From Micrasema longulum (taxonomy: Eukaryota > Arthropoda > Insecta > Trichoptera > Brachycentridae), in NCBI GenBank assembly GCA_022494885.1, contig JAGVSM010004531.1:1-64000 (forward strand): a stretch of 64,000 nt of DNA. The letters are read 5' to 3'. A model generated the notes under the pieces. The model made no database searches. It saw only the letters and a program-made list of their open reading frames with translations, and was not told the DNA's origin. Shown piece by piece: positions 54,380 through 64,000 of this stretch. Each line of letters begins with the position of its first letter. The stretch's first letter is position 1. The translations under genes were made by a program, and so were the position numbers.

Positions 54380-55738
54380 TATAATTAAATAGGGATGATT
54401 CTTCATAGAGCGATAGCTTCAAATTATGTTCTAAAAATGAGCGTTGTCGCGTCATGCCGCATCAACATTGCCGTGCAAAACGCGTTGCAGAGTAAAAAAT
54501 ACTAACTACTGTTTATTGTCTATGCCGGTTCACTGTGAATTCAAAGCGCCCCTTTACGTTGCTTCACATTTACTGGCGTAGAGCACTATTTCCCACCAAA
54601 TACAAGATAAGTTCCGGAACCTAAGTTGAATGGAACACAAGACGGGTGCTTAGTGCCGAATCTAGTGTGTGCATATATTATAACAATGTTTCTTACACGT
54701 TATTCTTAATTCGCAAAAGTAGGTCGACAATTTGTTTACTGCTAATACCTGCGTCAAATTCGGCCAATGAACTTCTGAACAATAGTAACTTTGTCACAAT
54801 AAAGTTATTAAAATACGTAAATGTTTTTGTTATTGCACTTTTTATCTGTTATTTAAATTCATATAAATGTCTTTTGACACCGTTATGTTAGTACGGTCGT
54901 CATTTAAAAATACGTGTTATGATCGCCACCGCAAAGCGTTTCAAAAATTTAAATACCTACATTATAGTGATTCATAAAATTCCAGTTATTGTGCTGGTAG
55001 GTTACATTTATGCAGACTGTTTTTACACATGGTTGGATTTTTTATTTCTTATGACTAACTTACTACGAACGTTTGGCTGAAAGGAATTTTACTATTTCCG
55101 ATTGGAAATATAATTTATTCTAATTGTGTTAAAACCGTAGCACATTTATTTTCCAAATAAAAAACCAGATGAAACATAATTTTATAAAATTACACAATTT
55201 TGAAGTTCAGTGGATTTTTTAATCGACTATTATTATTAGCTTGTATTATGCACATATATGTCATTTTTAAAGTGATAAGGTATGTAAGTAATTGTAGTGT
55301 TAAAGTCCATTGTATAGTATTTATGACAGTCCTACGTTTGTATTTGCTTTTTTAATGCGGTAGTGTTGTTGTTGTTCCATTTCATCAAACTCATCTAAAG
55401 AGAAAAAAATTGCATAATATAGCTCGATAATCTAAAATTTGCTATAAGCCCATTTTAGCCATTAGTATCCGCTCGGTCGCTATGTAAAATATATAAATAT
55501 TGGGCCTTACTTTTAAATCGTTCTATTTTTTTTTTCTATCCTTACAAATTCATTATTTTTATTCATTTTTTTTTTCTAATTTAGTTTAAATTTTTTAGGA
55601 AATTTTTATCTTTCAAAATTTTTATCAATATATTTTAAGTACACGTTATGGAAGTTATAGTGATAACCCGTAACATTGTTATATTAAATTAAATATGTTT
55701 TTTTTTTACATGATAGAATTATTATTATTGTATACCTA
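54380..55738. other. no feature seen
   Basis: About 1.36 kb without an element I recognise. The 81-codon frame at 54646 is unassigned. Confidence 0.45.
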
Positions 55739-55855
55739 CCTGGTATAAAATTACGCCTAGGCATAGTAGTAGAATACGGATGGTATTAGCCATATTAGCC
55801 AGGTATTCCTATCCTTATTCTACCACTATGCCTAGGCGTTACTTTATATCAGATT
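55739..55855. repeat. inverted repeat, about 45-bp arms
   Basis: TTACGCCTAGGCATAGTAGT, then AGAATACGGAT, at the left pairs with ATCCTTATTCTACCACTATG, then CCTAGGCGTTA, at the right. The spacer is about 20 bp. Probably a small foldback element. Confidence 0.8.
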
Positions 55856-56059
55856 CATAAGTAAAGCCTATTATTGAATAAGTGGATATATTTGAAAGTA
55901 AACATTGTAATGTTAAAATAGGTGTTGGCAATATACTTTTGTATGTTAGGTACTATATTTATTTTATCGTGTGTAATGATAATTAATCGATAAATATGCC
56001 TAGCCCTTTTGATTAATATTCCCTGATGTTCCACGCCTCTTGCAATGATGGATAGGAAA

Positions 56060-56475
56060 TTATAATATCGAGGCTTTACTGACATATTTAAACAAGTTCT
56101 GGGATAATCGCTTTTAAATCTTTTTTATTCTTTCAACGCATTATTTCTACCACAATTTTCTTTTATTTTTATTATTTTGAAGCTTTAAAAGGGTAATCTT
56201 TGTTCTCGACAAAGCATACAATTTGAAATCAACATCTTACCGCTGACTTAATGCACTCTGTCAGTATAACCTCGATATATTTCAAATATTTTTAAATATC
56301 GGTGTAAGATGTTGATTTCAAATTTTATGCTATGCCTAGAATAAAGACTACTATTTTAAAGTTTTAAAAAATTGTGGGAGAAATGTGTTGAAATAATAAA
56401 AATGCTTTAAATGCGATTATCCCGGAACTTGTTTTAATGACTTAATGCATTCTGTCAGTAAACCTTCGATATATA
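56060..56475. repeat. nested inverted repeats
   Basis: The outer arms are 56060-56118 (AAGTTCTGGGATAATCGC) and 56411-56475 (GCGATTATCCCGGAACTTG). The inner arms carry TTTGAAATCAACATCTTAC and GTAAGATGTTGATTTCAAA. The word ACTCTGTCAGTATAACCTCG appears in the centre and a variant in the right arm. A related TATATCGAGTTTTATTGACA lies at 50020. It looks like one foldback element inserted in another of its family. Confidence 0.7.
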
Positions 56476-57054
56476 GGTAGGTATTATTATCTACTTAAAT
56501 TGTGTGCATACCTAATTAAATTTTATTTGTGTTGGATAAATATTAAGTATCGTATTTTTGGCATATTTATTTACACATCAAAGGTTCAAATAACCTTTTA
56601 CAAAAAATGTTTACAGAAATAATCACAGCAGTGAACAATAATTATGTAGTACATAATATGAAATATAATGGAATTAAAATCTAAACAATTAAGTCAACAT
56701 AAAATAAAAAAAAAACAACAAAATTTAAAAAAACATAACATCTCTAAATAAAGGATAAAAATTAACATGATAAAATCTTGCGTTCTAGATATAAATATAA
56801 CAAAGTAAAGCTGAGAATAATTTAAGATAAAAAATAATGTGGTTATTATTCAACTAGGTAATAATAATAAAAAAATTGCAACATTAGTACTATATAAAAA
56901 ATAAGTTTTTTAGGGCAATAAGAAAACTTAAAAGTATCTAAATAACACCTTATTTTATCAGTTGTCAAGAAGTTGCCATTTAGCAATATTCCTCCTGATT
57001 ACGCGTTATGTGCTAGTAGATTTTAGCTTTCATAAAATTTATTAATTTACTCTT
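56476..57054. other. no feature seen
   Basis: Very AT-rich; no element or gene supported. Confidence 0.4.
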
Positions 57055-57300
57055 TCTCCTACGTTAAGCTAATGGTGCATATGGCACTGCATTGGTGAGA
57101 AAAAAACTTGGCTGGATTTTTCATTGCAACTGGCGGGAATCGGACCCGCGACGCCAGTTTCACGGTTGGCCGTCTAAACTGCGCCACGGCGCCTGCCTTT
57201 TGAAAAGAGATGATTAGTCTTTCGCTTCAAATGTCAGTCTAGTTCAATGAATAGGTAGGTATGTGATGTTGATTTTCTCGGGAACCGAATACAGAAACGT
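57055..57300 (-). mobile_element. tRNA-derived SINE type 2, split by another SINE head
   Basis: The type 2 tail (GGTGCATATGGCACTGCATT) lies at 57074-57094, its body (GATGATTAGTCTTTCGCTTC) at 57210-57230, and a B-box relic (CTCGGGAACCGAATAC) at 57278. Between tail and body sits an unrelated tRNA-like unit. Confidence 0.65.
57125..57197 (-). mobile_element. tRNA-like unit nested in a SINE
   Basis: On minus: GGCGCCGTGGCGCAGTTTAG (A box and D arm), then GCGGGTCCGATTCCCGC (T arm with B box). The spacing is tRNA-like and the T arm pairs perfectly. It may be a tRNA-derived SINE head or a recent tRNA pseudogene; the acceptor stem is not convincing. Confidence 0.6.
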
Positions 57301-57769
57301 TTTTCGATTGCATAATATCTTGCTGATTAATGTAATTTAAAACCATAAAATATAAGGATGTATTCGATATTATTTACGAACTTATATTGGTAAAAAAAAT
57401 ATATCAATATTTATGAACGAAAAGAAATTTGTTTTAATAATATTGAAAGTAATCTAACAACCATTTTCATATGAATAAAAGTATACTTAATATAATATTA
57501 TGGGTATTGTCGACGAGCTGGTTTTTAAAAATAAAACGTTATATCTGTTCAAAACTCAACATAATTTTAAAGTTTCATGTTCATATTGTTGCAGTTACCG
57601 ACATCTATCGGCTAAAAAGCATTTACATTTGTAAAATGTTTGGCGAATGTATTGTTTTGGTTTACAAAATTTTATTACCAAAATTTTAAGTAAAGATTTC
57701 ATTTTGTCAACAGATGTCGCAAAATACAGTTTTTCCAAATAAAAAATCTTAAAATATATATTTCTGACC
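57301..57769. other. no feature seen
   Basis: The 72-codon frame at 57471 has no recognised motif. Confidence 0.4.
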
Positions 57770-58046
57770 GATGAGGAAGTTCACTGATTTTTTTATTTTA
57801 TTATTTAGACTATCAAACTAAGCAAAAAAGTTTTTTTAAGCCATTTTCATGTATCGTATTATCAGCGCTATGACTTTTTAAAGTTTTGTAATTTCTCCGC
57901 GTGTGACATCACAAACGTTCTCTTCGGTTCTGCTGAATGGTGAGTTGACTTCCCGTGATCCGGAAATCCATCGCAACACTCTTATCATTGGTCGATTCGG
58001 AAGAACTAGTGACGTCGTTCAAAGTACCTCGTTTTTTTGTACATTA
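57770..58046 (+). mobile_element. TIR-A element, copy 6, truncated
   Basis: GATGAGGAAGTTCACTGATT is the clearest left end of the family, followed by TATTATTTAGACTATCAAAC, CTCCGCGTGTGACATCAC and AGTGACGTCGTTCAAAGTA. The right part is missing where the RTE-like tail begins. Confidence 0.85.
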
Positions 58047-58373
58047 AAAAAACAAACCATCACGCCATTTTTCCGTAGGGGTGGGCAGAGATGATAGAAC
58101 GCCATATCACTCTGTCTTTGCATAAAGACCTCGCTTCCTGTACATTCATACATCTTCTCGTGGACGCACGCCGATTATTCCTACTCAAGACATGTCCATC
58201 TTTAAGTATTTGATGGACTTGATCGCGCCATGTCTTTCTCGGTCTTGATCGTTTTCTGCATCCATCAACATATTTGCATCGTAGATCCTTTTAACAGTTC
58301 TTTCGCTGTCCATTCGCGCTACATGTCCTAACCAACGCAGCACCCCTTTCTTGATTCTGTCGATAATGCTTTC
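58047..58373 (-). mobile_element. RTE-like LINE fragment, copy 5
   Basis: On minus: GATAATGC... end, WFGHVERMDSERTVKRIYDA-like frame, then RKTWRDQVHQILKDGHVLSR-like frame. The 3' end GGCGTGATGGTTTGTTTTTT matches that of 44763-45296. It is joined to TIR-A copy 6 in opposite orientation. Confidence 0.8.
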
Positions 58374-58543
58374 AAGAACATTTCAAGAAACTTTGAATGC
58401 ACAATTTAGTGCTTTTACTTCACAAAAGAAAATAATTCTGCATTCAATTCCCTTAGCACTGAACTTCCTAGTTGCTTTTATTTTCTCATAGCTGAACCTA
58501 CTACAGGTGCAGTTGGCACTAAGAGCCAGACACAAGGGAGGGA

Positions 58544-58570
58544 AGAATAGTATATACCATATACTATTCT
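58544..58570. repeat. 27-bp palindrome
   Basis: AGAATAGTATAT, ACC, ATATACTATTCT: 12-bp perfect arms with a 3-nt spacer. Confidence 0.85.
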
Positions 58571-59029
58571 TGCTCGTATTAATTTACTAATGTGTATATT
58601 CCTGTCTCTTTTCATTATGTGACAGGGCGCTAGCGCCCCTTTTATCTGACACTTAAATTTTCAGTGTTGGTTATTAAATTACATTCCAATAATATTCCCT
58701 GAGGGTTTGACTCCAGACTTTTCCAGATATGTGCCATTTTGTATCACCTCAAGGGTATACTGCCTTTAATTACTAACAGTAATGAGCAGCGCACTATCTG
58801 ACGGGATTTAGTGTCCCATCACTTACTGAAAAGGGACGGGACTATACTTATTCTTCATCAACTTTCTGCAGGCTATTATTGTTACAGGATCATCCTCTTG
58901 CTATGCCAAACTCCGACTATTTCTCAAACATTTTGAGGGTCTCCCTGGTGAACACTGACCATATGGTATTCCATGCAGATTTATGTATGGAATTCTTGTG
59001 GAATACATTCCCTGCACATGTTGGTACCA
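58571..59029. other. unassigned stretch
   Basis: 58880-59029 is probably the 5' continuation or flank of the LINE piece at 59030-59265. Nothing else is supported. Confidence 0.35.
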
Positions 59030-59265
59030 TAGTATCGTCAACGCTGTCGCATCCATCTGAGAACATTTTGGACCTCACAGACCTCTCGGATTGTGGTGTT
59101 CTCAGCAATAGCACACATAGATCTCATTTCTGATGACTGTAGCATACTTTTGGTCTTGACAGTGTCCGCCCTTGCTTCAATGCCATATGTGAGGATAGGT
59201 CGGGCACAGGTCATACAAATACATACCATGCTATCGGTTCTCATATATTTATTCCTCCATATAAG
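59030..59265 (-). mobile_element. RTE-like LINE fragment, copy 6
   Basis: The minus-strand frame 59038-59244 reads CARPILTYGIEARADTVKTK, then LQSSEMRSMCAIAENTTIRE and VQNVLRWMRQR. This matches the RPIMTYGIE and DIRE.CGVQDVVRW blocks of RTE-type LINEs. It is another subfamily or a different part of the protein than the other copies. Confidence 0.75.
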
Positions 59266-60300
59266 TTTTTGAATTTTTAACCGGATGACATTGATGAAGC
59301 AAAAAACGTAATGTCACTTGCAATTGAGCATATTTATCTATTCATGGACAAAAAATAATTGACCTCTCATAAATCCAACAAAAATCCAAAGTATACATGT
59401 TGGTAGTAAAAAAATGTATTCAATAGTGGATCTTCCCACACTCTCTCTGTTCAAAATAAATGGTACAGAAACTCCATTCACAACTTCAGTCAAAAACTTA
59501 AATACTGTCATACATAAATAAGCATTCAGTTGGTTGTAAATTTTAAAGCATTTTGCGCTCACTTATAAGATTGGGGAATTTCTTGCTAATAAATGTTAAA
59601 CAAACATTTAAGTATTTATATAAATATCTTTTATGTATTTGAATCCAGTGATTATATTCAATTTACTTACCAAGTCTTTTTAGAAATATAATATTATTTT
59701 GTATACTGTTAGTTGGAAGCTAACTCGAATAGCTATGCATTACTTAGCACATTTCTTCAAAGTAGGAAAAAATTGATAATTTTATTTAATTTCAAATTTC
59801 TTCAATTTGTAGTTTCCATCTCATGAACTCGTCTATACTTGTTCTAATACCCTTCGCCATTTACAGCCAGGTGACACAGTTAGGAAGAAGAAGACAAAAT
59901 TTCTATTGTAATGTAAATGTACATATTAACCTTTTCCTTACTAAGCATCCAACAATTACACATGATCCGAACGGGGGGACCAAACGACCCCAGTACCTGC
60001 TTGTATATAGAGTCACGAGAATAAAAAGTTGGAAGTGTTTATGATCGTGCAATAATTTATTTATGTTTTAACCTACACATATTTTACTCTTTCGTGTATT
60101 TTATTCAATTTTGTTAGTTTGCCGAATGCTAATGTACATAAAGTAAGATCGACTCTTGTATTATTTACGTCTTTTTTTTGTTTTAATATTAAACGATTTG
60201 AAAGTTTAAAAACAAAAACGGGAAAATGCTTCTTTCTGTTATTTTCACGATTACAAAAAATATAGTGCAAATAGCTTTAATAATACTCGAGTTATCGAAT
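59266..60300. other. no feature seen
   Basis: 1 kb with no recognised element. The 73-codon frame at 59823 is unassigned. Confidence 0.4.
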
Positions 60301-60312
60301 TGAAATCGGTCT

Positions 60313-60345
60313 ATGGGGGATTCGAATCCCCTCTCTCAGTCCGGC
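60313..60345. other. isolated tRNA T-arm-like hairpin
   Basis: GGGGGATTCGAATCCCC is a perfect stem with a TTCGAAT loop, like a tRNA T arm with a B box. I find no D arm or anticodon arm on either side, so it is not a tRNA gene. It may be a SINE or tRNA relic 530 bp upstream of the carrier gene. Confidence 0.4.
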
Positions 60346-60767
60346 TAAGTTAAAAAAATATTTCAAAGATGGTATTCTCAATAGAATTCCGCGAACAGAT
60401 CGCTCTGTTAACGTGTATTTATTACATAAATACGCGTTAAAAATGCGTTTTTTACGTGAGTTTCTGGGTTCAGAATACGACCCCTGAAAGATAAACAATG
60501 AAATTATATTATATTTATGCTTCCACATTCATAACAATATATTATTAATGTTAATGTGAAGATTTAAAAATAATTTAATTAAAAATATTTTTCAGCCTAT
60601 TGGACGGTTGAAATTTCATTATAATACATAATTTATTTTACTAATCCTCGCACATTATGTTTTAAGTATATGGTGTATAACCCCGTATTCCTCTTTGTGT
60701 AAGTAAATACTTTCGCACTATTTTTTCTTAAAAGTTCTTACTAGTTACGAAATAAGATGCGTTTTTG
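60346..60767. promoter_or_regulatory. upstream region of the carrier gene
   Basis: The likely promoter lies here or just below by position. I see no TATA box at a fitting distance and no certain initiator. The region is AT-rich and then switches sharply to mixed composition at about 60750. Confidence 0.3.
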
Positions 60768-60876
60768 CGTTGGCAGCAGTGCCAACCGGAATAGCAAGGT
60801 GGCAACGTCGCATCGCTCACTCGCTTGACTCGTTCATTTCCATCGTGTTAACGTTACCGAAAAGACACTATTCGAA
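60768..60876 (+). other. probable 5' UTR of the carrier gene
   Basis: Composition changes here from AT-rich to mixed, continuous with the coding region. A separate frame (60770-60961) covers it but runs out of frame into the carrier gene and has no carrier-like sequence. The true start of transcription and any 5' intron are not visible. Confidence 0.45.
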
Positions 60877-61782
60877 ATGGGTGGTGGTCTCGCTGATCCC
60901 GTTGCGTTCGCCAAGGATTTCATCGCCGGCGGAGTGTCTGCAGCAGTTTCCAAAACTGTAGTGGCACCTATTGAACGAGTTAAGTTGCTGTTACAAGTGC
61001 AGCATGTCTCCAAACAAATCAGCGCGGATCAGCGGTACAAAGGTATCGTCGACGCCTTTGTACGCATTCCCAAAGAGCAAGGATTCATGTCATTCTGGAG
61101 AGGTAACCTGGCCAACGTAATCAGGTACTTCCCGACTCAGGCTCTCAACTTTGCCTTCAAAGACAAGTACAAGCAAGTGTTCCTCGGAGGAGTCGACAAG
61201 CACACGCAGTTCTGGCGCTACTTCGCCGGAAATCTGGCGTCAGGCGGTGCTGCCGGAGCCACTTCCCTGTGCTTCGTGTACCCGCTGGACTTCGCCCGTA
61301 CGCGCCTGGCCGCTGACGTCGGCAAGGGAGCCGGCCAGCGCGAGTTCTCCGGACTCGGCAACTGTCTCACCAAGATCTTCAAGTCCGACGGCCTCAATGG
61401 ACTGTACCAGGGCTTCGGCGTCTCCGTCCAGGGTATCATCATCTACAGGGCCGCTTACTTCGGCTTCTACGACACCGCCAGGGGCATGCTGCCGGATCCC
61501 AAGAACACCCCCCTCGTCGTCAGCTGGGCCATCGCTCAGTGCGTGACCACAGTGGCTGGTATCGTGTCATATCCATTCGACACCGTGCGCAGGCGCATGA
61601 TGATGCAGTCTGGCCGCGCCAAGGCGGATTTGCTGTACAAGGGAACAATCCACTGCTGGACCACCATCGCCAAGACCGAAGGCTCCGGAGCCTTCTTCAA
61701 GGGCGCGCTCTCCAACGTCATCAGGGGTACCGGCGGCGCCTTCGTGCTCGTGCTGTACGACGAAATCAAGAAGTTGTTGTAA
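60877..61782 (+). CDS. mitochondrial ADP/ATP carrier (adenine nucleotide translocase)
   Basis: Exchanges cytosolic ADP for matrix ATP across the inner mitochondrial membrane. 301 residues, normal for the family, in one uninterrupted exon. Three carrier repeats of about 100 residues each have a signature: PIERVK (31-36), PLDFAR (136-141) and PFDTVR (233-238). The carrier-specific RRRMMM hexapeptide is at 238-243. Six membrane helices are expected from the family fold; there is no cleaved presequence. The start is set by the ATG at 60877, directly before the conserved N-terminal DPVAFAKDF. The first methionine context (CGAAATGG) is acceptable. Codons are mostly C- or G-ending, increasingly so toward the 3' end, unlike the AT-rich surroundings; this is typical of a highly expressed gene. 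Insects often have introns in this gene, so the lack of any is noteworthy. Equivalent to sesB/Ant2-type genes, but the exact orthologue cannot be fixed here. Confidence 0.98.
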   Translation: MGGGLADPVAFAKDFIAGGVSAAVSKTVVAPIERVKLLLQVQHVSKQISADQRYKGIVDAFVRIPKEQGFMSFWRGNLANVIRYFPTQALNFAFKDKYKQVFLGGVDKHTQFWRYFAGNLASGGAAGATSLCFVYPLDFARTRLAADVGKGAGQREFSGLGNCLTKIFKSDGLNGLYQGFGVSVQGIIIYRAAYFGFYDTARGMLPDPKNTPLVVSWAIAQCVTTVAGIVSYPFDTVRRRMMMQSGRAKADLLYKGTIHCWTTIAKTEGSGAFFKGALSNVIRGTGGAFVLVLYDEIKKLL

Positions 61783-62300
61783 ATTATACCACCTTTAATA
61801 GATTGAATTGTTAACAAAAATCCTTCCTAGCTTGTAATTCTTGTTCCGGTCTCAGAGCCCGCACTCGCCAGTTCGGTTTAAGTTCGATGTAGCCTATTTA
61901 GCAGCATTTTACTCGGGTAGTGCCGAGCGGAGTATTATATTTATGATTTTGTCGTAGTGTTATGTAATGTTTCAGGCTGTTAGGTTTCGAACTCTCGAGG
62001 CTAGAATGTTCCGCTCCCGTTGGAGCCACTTACGAGATGACGACAATTTGTTGTGTCCGAAAACTACATTTCTATTGTGAGCATTTTTCCTTTTTAAACG
62101 AACTTTTATTTTTGTATCAGTTTTTTTCGCACATAGTTTTGGTAATTTTATTTTTAAGCTAAGATTATTTTTGTTGACTTCTATTAAGTTACGATGTATA
62201 ATAGTGATCTACATATTTTAAATATAATATGTAAAATATTTAATTGTCTTTGAATGTATGCGAGAATCTGAAAAGATACAATAAATGCCCTAGGAATGCA
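61783..62300 (+). other. 3' UTR of the carrier gene
   Basis: Runs from the TAA at 61780-61782 to a canonical AATAAA at 62280-62285, giving about 500 nt. There is no genomic poly(A) run after the signal and no visible target duplication. That argues against a young processed retrocopy. Confidence 0.7.
62280..62285 (+). terminator. polyadenylation signal AATAAA
   Basis: Canonical hexamer about 500 bp after the stop codon, followed by GT/T-rich sequence. Another AATAAA lies near 62426 and could be an alternative. Confidence 0.65.
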
Positions 62301-63174
62301 AATTTTCTCGTCATTTATAACTGTCCCTAGTCCCCTCCCCCTTTTATATAGTCTGTAAGTTGGTGTGGACACATGTCCTTCACCTAACACTTGCGAGAGA
62401 TCAAGTTCCTCACAAGGAAGAACTAAATAAATTAAAGGCGACCTATTTGCACGTGGCCCAATTTCCCGGAAAAGTTCCAAGGTCAATAGGCTCGGCTTCT
62501 GGCATGGACGATCGATGCATTCAGGGTTAGTTTTGGATCATGTGTACTTAATTATGCAGTGTGACATAAAAAAATGTCTAGATACTATTTTATCAATTGA
62601 ATTTCTATAAGAACTACTGGATACATAATGTATACCGCAAGCCTTACATAACATAATGCGCCCATTGAGGTTATGATGCCCCAGTTTCCAGCTAAATCTT
62701 GTTACGCAAGCTTTTATTAAAATAAAAAGGCCTTCATACGTGTTCTAGCATTATTGTTAGTGCATGGTTAGAGTAAAGGGATACTAATAATCAAATTTGT
62801 TGTCAAAATATTTTAAGGGACGTGAATTTGACACCTGATCAAGTCACGAGATGGATACCAATACATGTGTTTTTTTGTGTACAATAGTAATACACCACAT
62901 AGGTACGTAATTAATGCGACTTGCGTCTTGATTTACGTCAAGGCTTGAAAATTATTATCAAAAATAATCTTTTCATTTAACTTAACCCTTCGCATCTTCT
63001 TGGTTCCGGGAAAGTCTAAACCTTAAGTGAATATTTTTATTTCAAAATAATCAATATGATGTCAGACTCGTGACCCGCAAAAACGAAGCAAATGCGGCGG
63101 TGAAAGTATGAACTGGTATTAAATATCGGTTTTTGTATGCAGAAAGTAAGTGCTGACGAATATGAATAATTGAA
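62301..63174. other. no feature seen
   Basis: No repeat or gene supported. A minus-strand 100-codon frame (62184-62486) overlaps the 3' UTR and has no motif. Confidence 0.4.
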
Positions 63175-63230
63175 ATACGTCAGTATTATTAGTTGCTAAT
63201 AATGATTAGCAACTAATAATACTGACGTAT
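63175..63230. repeat. near-perfect hairpin, 26-bp arms
   Basis: ATACGTCAGTATTATTAGTT, then GCTAAT, loop AATG, then the exact complement. It has no flanking inverted extension and no second copy noticed. It may be a miniature foldback or an expressed hairpin such as a microRNA-like precursor; both are speculative. Confidence 0.93.
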
Positions 63231-64000
63231 GTTCATCGTTCATCATTATGAAGAGGTAAATATTTCAAAGCATATTTGTGTTATGTGACAACGTGAATAA
63301 CTTTTGGACATGGGTACCCAATAAATAGCATAATTATTATTCATCAATATGCTTCCGATTGCATTTATTATGCCTAACATTTAACTTTTGATACTTATAG
63401 GTATTTTACACAATAGGAATAGTTAAAAACTTTATATCCGGATCAAATAAAAAAAAAAGATTTTTTTCTTTAATTTATACAATAGGTAATTATTTTATTT
63501 AATAAACAATAAAAATTAATAGCTACCCAGCAACATGGTCCCCTAGTTACATATAATAAATGCTCATTGCCCAACGCTGCCGCCAATGTATATTAAATTA
63601 GGGTATTACTTGCAAACCCGGCAAAATCCAAAATCTTAAAAAAATGAGAAATGAATTGAAACTTATTCAGAATACAATAATTATAACATTGTTAGTTCGA
63701 AATGTGGCTTTGTTCGTGAGAATTTGACTTTCAAATTATTGGGTTTGTTCAAATTACAATGAAGAGGGGCAATAAATCAGATTGCTCTTTTCTGGATGAT
63801 CACTTTTTTTATTTCTTGAACCTTTGAAAGATGACAGTATAATTTATCATGTATTATTAACCATTGAGTATTAACGACTGAGATACAGACTTTGCAAGAA
63901 GACGAAAAAAAATATTTAAATAAACTTCGCATGAACTCAAAAACTCGCTTGAATGCTTGTAACTTTTTACGATATTTTTACAAAATTGCCCTTACTGCAG
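63231..64000. other. no feature seen
   Basis: AT-rich to the window edge; no gene or element supported. Confidence 0.4.

Noticed and set aside
58879..59133. 84-codon plus-strand frame
   Set aside because: Partly antisense to the RTE-like fragment at 59030-59265; no motif of its own.
60292..60345. tRNA gene upstream of the carrier
   Set aside because: Only a T-arm-like hairpin is present; no D arm, anticodon arm or acceptor stem could be paired on either strand.
61151..61546. 131-codon Ser/Arg-rich plus-strand frame within the carrier gene, and overlapping frames on both strands
   Set aside because: Open only because of the GC-rich codon usage of the carrier; no independent signal.
1..64000. 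CRISPR array or prokaryotic operons
   Set aside because: No regularly spaced direct repeats with unique spacers and no operon-like gene packing; the content is typical of a eukaryotic genome.

Overview
This is an AT-rich stretch of eukaryotic nuclear DNA, most likely from an insect or another arthropod. Only one intact gene is recognisable: an intronless mitochondrial ADP/ATP carrier at 60877-61782 (+), close to insect carriers in sequence and far more GC-rich than its surroundings. The organism call rests on that protein and on the repeat types, so it is an inference.

Almost everything else is a dense, repeatedly nested graveyard of mobile elements. Non-LTR retrotransposon 3' ends dominate: a CR1/L2-like family (best copy 12757-14550, minus, with a readable reverse transcriptase and two nonsense codons in its long frame), an RTE-like family (at least six fragments), and several R1/jockey-like families labelled here LINE-a to LINE-d. 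tRNA-derived SINEs are interspersed. Non-autonomous DNA elements include hAT-like copies with exact 8-bp target duplications (8289-8927, 48436-49243, 53465-54251, 54267-54371), families labelled TIR-A, TIR-B and TIR-C, a TA-flanked element (4495-4855), and long foldback palindromes (foldback-D and others).

The most interesting theme is a set of Penelope-like element (PLE) remnants. One locus (10433-11490) keeps a GIY-YIG-like endonuclease fragment and, downstream, a hammerhead-ribozyme-like motif (11408-11449) whose core, stems I and II and loopless ACC/GGT stem III can all be paired by eye. Three further loci (23444-23653, 33047-33960, 40374-40480) carry degenerate versions of such tails in head-to-head inverted arrangements.

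Layout: 1-2.5 kb simple repeat and a LINE nested in a LINE; 2.8-5 kb SINE, a degraded unassigned coding patch and a TA-element; 6-9.7 kb LINEs, TIR-C copies, and a hAT inside a LINE; 10.4-12.4 kb PLE with inserted LINEs; 12.7-18.4 kb large CR1/L2-like copy and SINEs; 18.9-22.5 kb TIR-A/TIR-B nest; 23-24.6 kb LINE fragments and PLE foldback; 25-32 kb RTE fragments, foldback-D and a candidate short exon; 33-42 kb PLE foldbacks and LINE-c/LINE-d mosaic; 42-47.8 kb TIR-A, SINEs, RTE and LINE ends; 48.4-54.4 kb hAT-like trio, foldbacks and RTE; 55.7-59.3 kb palindromes, SINE-in-SINE, RTE; 60.3-62.3 kb the carrier gene; 62.3-64 kb mostly blank apart from a near-perfect hairpin.

All calls come from reading the sequence by eye. 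Family names are by resemblance, and element ends are approximate unless a target-site duplication is stated.
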